Assembly (NCBI GenBank): GCA_910589415.1 | Contig: OU342638.1 | Coordinates: 37,483,579 to 37,547,578 of the forward strand | DNA length: 64,000 nt | Direction: 5' to 3' | DNA from: Malachius bipustulatus | Taxonomy: Eukaryota; Arthropoda; Insecta; Coleoptera; Melyridae | Shown: piece after piece, positions 59,331-64,000 of the stretch | Layout: each line of letters begins with the position of its first letter | Numbering within the stretch: position 1 is the first letter of the stretch | The notes under the pieces: generated by a model | Told to the model about the DNA's origin: nothing | Databases searched by the model: none | What the model saw: the letters and a program-made list of their open reading frames with translations, nothing else | Position numbers and translations under genes: made by a program

Positions 59331-60056
59331 TATACAGGGTGTTGATTTTCAAAGCGGGCCATAGGGAATTAGCATTGCGAAAGTGGTTTTTGAGGATTCC
59401 TGCTCGCCGTTTAAACTGACAGAAATGGTTTTGGTATCAAAATGAAGCCAAAATTATTGCGCATAACGCTTGACATCAGAAATTAATTTAATTTCACGTT
59501 GTTTTCTAAAATTCTTCAGTAAAAATTCAAGTAATTGTTAATGTTTAATCACAAAATAGCATGCCTTGCCTAAACAATAATGACGTTTCTACGTTTTGAC
59601 AATTTAATAATAAAACTTTATAAGTCAGTAGGTAATAATAAAGTCTGGTTCTGTTTAAAAATAGGTTATACAAACCAAGAAAGAGTATTTATGGTGAAAA
59701 CCTACTACAGTGTAGCCAGTTACAGGAGGGTTCGCGATTTATTTGCCGTGAATTTTTTTAATAGACCAATGTTTTATTATTGGATTGTCAAAACGTAGAA
59801 ACGTCATTATTGTTTAGGCAAGGCATGCTATTTTGTGATTAAACATTAACAATTACTTGAATTTTCACTGAAGAATTTTAGAAAACAACGTGAAATTAAA
59901 TTAACTTCTGATGTCAAGCGTTATGCGCAATAATTTTAGCTTCATTTTGATACCAAAACCATTTCTGTCAGTTTAAACGGCGAGCAGGAATCCTCAAAAA
60001 CCACTTTCGCAATGCTAATCCCCTATGGCCCGCTTTGAAAATCAACACCCTGTATA
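59331..60056. mobile_element. 726-bp element with about 285-bp inverted arms
   Basis: The left arm starts TATACAGGGTGTTGATTTTC at 59331, and the right arm ends GAAAATCAACACCCTGTATA at 60056. The arms match almost base for base for about 285 bp each, leaving a centre of about 155 bp. The centre has no transposase; a 72-codon frame across it is not conserved in kind with any family I know. Its ends share ACAGGGTGTT with the satellite around it, and it interrupts a satellite unit. Confidence 0.9.
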
Positions 60057-60180
60057 ACACCCTGTATATTATTATATTTTTGGATTATTCAGACAATTCT
60101 AGTCTGACTTGATATGTCGCACCATATGCCACAAAGTGGCACTTTTCGCGTTATATTCGTTCAAACTTTGACATAATGTC
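60057..60180 (-). repeat. Reversed unit of the ACAGGGTGT satellite
   Basis: ACACCCTGTATATTATTATA then GACAATTCTAG and ATGTCGCACCATATGCC follow directly after the inverted-arm element; this is the flank of the interrupted unit, opposite in orientation to the array that begins near 60420. Confidence 0.75.
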
Positions 60181-60419
60181 AATGTGATTTTTGTATTAAA
60201 AAACAATAACTGTCAAGCTTGATATTTTCGACAGACTTAAAATGACTCAACCGATTGTGAGCGATAATTTTTTGAGCTCAGAAAAATAAAACACGATTTT
60301 TTTTTACAATAACGCCAACGTTAGTCGCTTTGACATTTTATTAATTTTTATGTTTTGTCAAAATATGACAAGTACCATTATGTGCTCGCATCTGTTATTA
60401 GGTAGGTATATCTCTAAAA

Positions 60420-62190
60420 GTATCACTCTTCGATTTATAGTGCGACCTATCAATTCAGACGAGCATTCGGAGAGGAATCCAAAAATGCAATAATATACAG
60501 GGTGTTCCATTTGAAATGAACGAGTTTTTATCGTTTAAGGGCTTTTTTAGATCATTTTGTGGCATAAAACTTGACAAGAAAGCTAGAATCATTTCAAGTG
60601 TAATATTTAAACGTCAACGTCAAAAAAATAAAAGCGTCGATATTATGAAAAGTGTTACTTTACGGCCTATGATGCGACATATCAAACCAGACGAGCGTTC
60701 GAAGAGGAATCCAAAAATGCAATAATATACAGGCTGTTCCATATAATTTTATCGAGTTTTTATCGATTAAGAGTGTTTTTGATATTTTTTTGTGGCATAA
60801 AACTTGACAACATAACTAGAATAATTTCAAGTGTCATATTTTAAACGTAAACGTCAAAAAAATAAAAGCTGCGATATTATGAAAAGTGCTACTTTACGGC
60901 CTATGATGCGACATATCAAACCAGACGAGCGTTCAAAGAGGAATCCAAAAATGCCATATTATACAGGGTGTTCCATATGAAATTATCGAGTTTTTATCGA
61001 TTTAGAACGTTTTTTGCTTTTTTTGTGGCAAAAACCTTGACAACAAAGCTAGAATCATTTCAAGTGTCATATTTGAAACGTCAACGTCAAAAAAATAAAA
61101 GCGACGATATTATGAAAAGTGTTACTTTACGGCCTATGATGCGACATATCAAACCAGACGAGCGTTCGAAGAGGAATCAAAAAATGCAATAATATACAGG
61201 GTGTTCCTTATGAAATTATCGAATTTTGTGTGAATTACCTAAAAACACGATTAGCTGATTTTTTTTCACCTAAAACTTGGCAATAAAGCTAGAATTAAAT
61301 CAAGTAGGTAGGTACTTATCATATTTTAAAGGTCAACGTCAAAAAAATAAAATGGTGGATATAATGAAAAGTTTTACTTTACGGCCCATGATGCGACCTA
61401 TCAAACCAGACGAGCGTTTCAAGAGGAATCCAAAAATGCAATAATATACAGGGTGTTCCATATGAAATTATCGAGTTTTTATCGATTTAGAGCGTTTTTA
61501 GCTTTTTTTTGTTGCATAAATCTTGACAAGAAAGCTAGAATAATTTCAAGTGTCATATTTTAAACGTCAACGTCAAAAAAATAAAAACGATGATATTATG
61601 AAAAGTGTCACTTTACGACCTATGATGCGACATATCAAACCAGACGAGCGTTCTAAGAGGAATCCAAAAATGCAATAATATACAGGATGTTCCATATGAA
61701 ATTATCGAATTTTGTGTGAATTACCTAAAAACACGATTAGCTGATTTTTTTTCACCTAAAACTTGGCAATAAAGCTAGAATTAAATCAAGTAGGTAGGTA
61801 CTTATCATATTTTAAAGGTCAACGTCAAAAAAATTATATGGAGGATATTATGAAAAGTGTTACTTTACGGTCTATGATGCGACCTATCAAACCAGACGAG
61901 CGTTTCAAGAGGAATCCAAAAATGCAATAATATACAGGGTGTTCCATATGAAATTATCGAGTTTTTATCGATTTAGAGCGTTTTTAGTTTTTTTTTTTTG
62001 TTGCATAAAACTTGACAAGAAAGCTAGAATAATTTCAAGTGTCATATTTTAAACGTCAACGTCAATAAAATAAAAGCGATGATATTATGAAAAGTGTTAC
62101 TTTACGGCCTATGATGCGACATATCAAACCAGACGAGCGTTCGAAGAGGAATCCAAAAATGCAATAATATACAGGGTGTTCCATATGAAA
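60420..62190 (+). repeat. ACAGGGTGTTCCAT satellite, seven full units of 231-252 bp
   Basis: TATACAGGgTGTTCC marks starts at 60494, 60725, 60959, 61193, 61445, 61679, 61931 and 62168. Type A units (231-237 bp; ATCGAGTTTTTATCGATTTAG) and type B units (252 bp; GAATTACCTAAAAACACGAT and AGTAGGTAGGTACTTATC) occur in the order A A A B A B A. The last two B-A pairs (61193 and 61679) form a 486-489 bp dimer repeat. Short frames reading MMRHIKPDERS recur with the unit and are not genes. Confidence 0.95.
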
Positions 62191-62199
62191 TAACGAAGT

Positions 62200-62760
62200 T
62201 TTCTGCGATTATTTCTATTCAAGATTTTCCACGAAGCGATAATTATTTCATTTCTCCGGAAATAATTGTTCGGCAGACGACAGACGAGCAGACTGTCGCC
62301 GCGCCACTGCTCGTATGGCTCCATTTTTCCCCTCGTGCACCTCAAAATGGCGGCCCACACCGGCAGCACTGGCACCGGCACTGCATCACCACGCAGACCT
62401 CCGGAATGTGCATGTGCAGTAGCCGGGCTGCATCGCGAGTGCATTGCGCGTTATGCCGCCGCCTCTCCGACTCCATGGTCAATAGTCTTGTCGAAACGAA
62501 AACTTCCACAACGGCGTCCTCTGATGCGTGCGTGCAGCTCTCTATTTTGATTATTTATTCATTTATTATCGTCGCCGTAATAATAATCGGATCCTTCTAG
62601 CCCGATTAAGACTACGTGGTTCCAGTTAGGTAGCTACCCCCGCGACGCGATGGCAGAGGGCAGCCAGCTAGAGCCAGTCAGCATCACCAACACCAACACC
62701 AAAGTGCACTTTATCGATTGGTGTCGGTGTGATGGGATTTCGTCCGAATAAAGTGAATCG
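62200..62760. other. GC-rich island 5
   Basis: A GC-rich stretch follows the satellite at once (GCCGCGCCACTGC, GGCAGCACTGGCACCGGCACTGC, CGGAATGTGCATGTGCAG). A 32-codon frame starts at about 62650 (MAEGSQLEPVSI) with no continuation found. It could be an untranslated exon or promoter of a gene to the right. Confidence 0.35.
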
Positions 62761-63235
62761 TTAATGGCAGTTTTCTTTGTCTCTGATGCGTGTATGTATG
62801 TACGTACGGTTTGATCGTGTGTGTGAGTGTGAGTGTTCGACTAGACATAATTATTTTTCAGTTTTCGTTATCTGAGACGAGATAAGGTAGGTACCTACTT
62901 AACTTACCGAGAACAACGCACGCACACGCATGCCGATAATCAACATGCATGCATCGGTTATTTCACGATCGAGTTGGCCTTGGATTGCGTTTTCTGCATT
63001 CTAATTAGTCGTTTGTCGTTTGTGTCTGATGCGCGCGGGTCTCTTATTCTTGTGCGTCCGAAAAGTGCGTTTTTGTCTCTTTATTGCGTGAAATGACGTT
63101 GTGATTTTTTATATTTAAATGATGAGAAAACAACGCGAAAGGGTGAGTAATACTTATAGTACAGTTCATTATATTGTACCTACTTCAATATCATAGAGTC
63201 ATAATATAACTAAAAGCAGCTTGCATCAGCGTGAC
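62761..63235. other. Intergenic or intronic DNA, no gene seen
   Basis: Contains TGTGTG/TGTATG tracts near 62790-62840 and alternating CGCACACGCATGC / ATGCATGCAT words near 62920-62955. No supported gene. Confidence 0.4.
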
Positions 63236-63239
63236 GTTG

Positions 63240-63330
63240 CAGAAATATCAAACAATTACCGCTACCGGGACTCGAACCCGCCACCTCGAGAGCGATTTTT
63301 TTTACTCGAGCTATTCGTCTTATTACCCAA
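63240..63330 (-). mobile_element. tRNA-like SINE or tRNA pseudogene fragment
   Basis: On the minus strand GGCGGGTTCGAGTCCCGGTA at about 63261-63283 is a perfect B-box and T-arm. The anticodon side is disturbed: TAGCTCGAGTAAAAAAAATC in place of a normal A-box and D-arm, so this is not a functional tRNA gene. A tRNA-derived SINE or an old tRNA pseudogene fits best. Confidence 0.5.
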
Positions 63331-64000
63331 GTCAAGTCCACCATTTCATGATTAGTTCAAATTTCAAATCTCCAATAACGGTTCAATAGTCACAAGGTTG
63401 TTTGTACCTACCTATAAAGGTATAGGACAGACGCACGACAGACGACATGCAGGCGACAGACAAGCAGACAAACAAACAAACAGTAGATGATTGATTCTTT
63501 TCTAAGCTTTCTATTGACGTTTAGGTACCTCCTTGCAGGAGAGAGAAAAAAACTGTGATTAGGTATAGGTGTATAGACATTAATATAACAATCTGGCAAC
63601 TATGAGGGCTGATCGGGCCTGAAAAAATGCAATCGGGGACAAAAAATGGCTGCCGCTACTGCTTCAGATTGCGGCCTTAATTATTTAGGTAATTATCAGA
63701 AGGTCGTTTAGTTATTTCTTATTTCTTTTTCGATAAAATAATTTTTTATGTGAGTTGTGATGATGATGGCAGTTGACATAATTTTTAGTGATTAACAGTT
63801 TGACGTGGTTCTGCATGTAAAATAGGTCAAGGCTTGTGATTGCGACAACGTCGAGCTGACCCGAGTCGATTGGGAAGCGCGGGTAAGTTCGGACGAACCT
63901 TCTGGATCGATTTGAAATTAGCCGACCTGGGAACGAACGTCTTCAAGCGGGTTCCAATTTGACAGCGAGCTGACCTGGGGCGGTTCAAAATGAGCTAACC
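63331..64000. other. Right edge: gene-poor, possible start of a repeat
   Basis: From about 63852 the words GTCGAGCTGACCCGAG, GCCGACCTGGGAACG and GCGAGCTGACCTGGGGCGG recur. CGAGCTGACCCGA is the reverse complement of the opening of the 111-bp unit at 16.3-17.3 kb, so this may be the edge of a related array cut by the window. A GTAAGT follows GCGCGG at about 63882 but no exon can be supported. Confidence 0.35.

Noticed and set aside
60516..61192. Repeated short frames ending MMRHIKPDERSKRN
   Set aside because: They recur with each ACAGGGTGT satellite unit and have no independent support.
62650..62751. Short frame starting MAEGSQLEPVSI as a first coding exon
   Set aside because: Closes after about 33 codons without a convincing donor, and no continuation is visible in the window.
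63852..63885. Possible exon before GTAAGT at the right edge
   Set aside because: Lies among GAGCTGACC repeats and has no convincing acceptor or recognisable peptide.

Overview
The window looks like insect nuclear DNA. Genes are split by short GT-AG introns (many of 50-70 bp), coding exons are GC-rich against AT-rich flanks, and the set of conserved proteins is typical of insects. I cannot fix the order; a beetle or another holometabolous insect is a guess. There are no bacterial operons, plasmid or phage features and no CRISPR array.

Layout. 1-4.6 kb: the 3' sixteen exons of Son of sevenless (Sos, +), cut by the left edge. 4.6-12.4 kb: gene-free, with two clusters of a palindromic GGCCT...AGGCC repeat around a cluster of TGTCAAA motifs. 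12.4-19.2 kb: a BTB plus pipsqueak-type HTH gene (-) whose introns hold a 1.8-kb minisatellite, a 111-bp tandem array and a MITE. 19.96-20.33 kb: a single-exon FUN14-domain protein (+). 21.4-25.5 kb: the DEAH RNA helicase DHX37/kurz (+), meeting Vps53 (25.6-28.1 kb, -) tail to tail 78 bp apart. 29.2-31.6 kb: Vps33A (carnation, +), head to head with Vps53. 31.6-37.1 kb: a tandem segmental duplication carrying two unrecognised small genes (-) plus a third partial copy. 37.1-38.3 kb: RMND1/DUF155 (-). 39-40.2 kb: non-LTR retrotransposon remains. 40.7-41.8 kb: a UPF0669 (C6orf120-like) secreted protein (+).

42-64 kb contains no gene I can support. It is a mosaic of tandem satellite families (about 42.2-46.2, 49.2-50.2, 52.5-53.2, 54.5-56.5 and 57.5-62.2 kb), a dead TA-target DDE transposon, a PIF/Harbinger-like MITE, a 726-bp element with about 285-bp inverted arms, a tRNA-like SINE fragment and several isolated GC-rich islands that could be regulatory or 5' exonic.

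The genes are mostly housekeeping: Ras activation (Sos), small-subunit ribosome biogenesis (DHX37), endolysosomal tethering (Vps53 in GARP/EARP, Vps33A in HOPS/CORVET) and mitochondrial functions (RMND1, FUN14). The most unusual signal is the small-gene pair at 32.8-35.2 kb. Its untranslated 5' exon, start region and flanks are nearly identical between copies, while the two encoded proteins differ over most of their length. All exon joins given for the seven conserved genes were checked by hand to keep one frame; percentages are estimates by eye.
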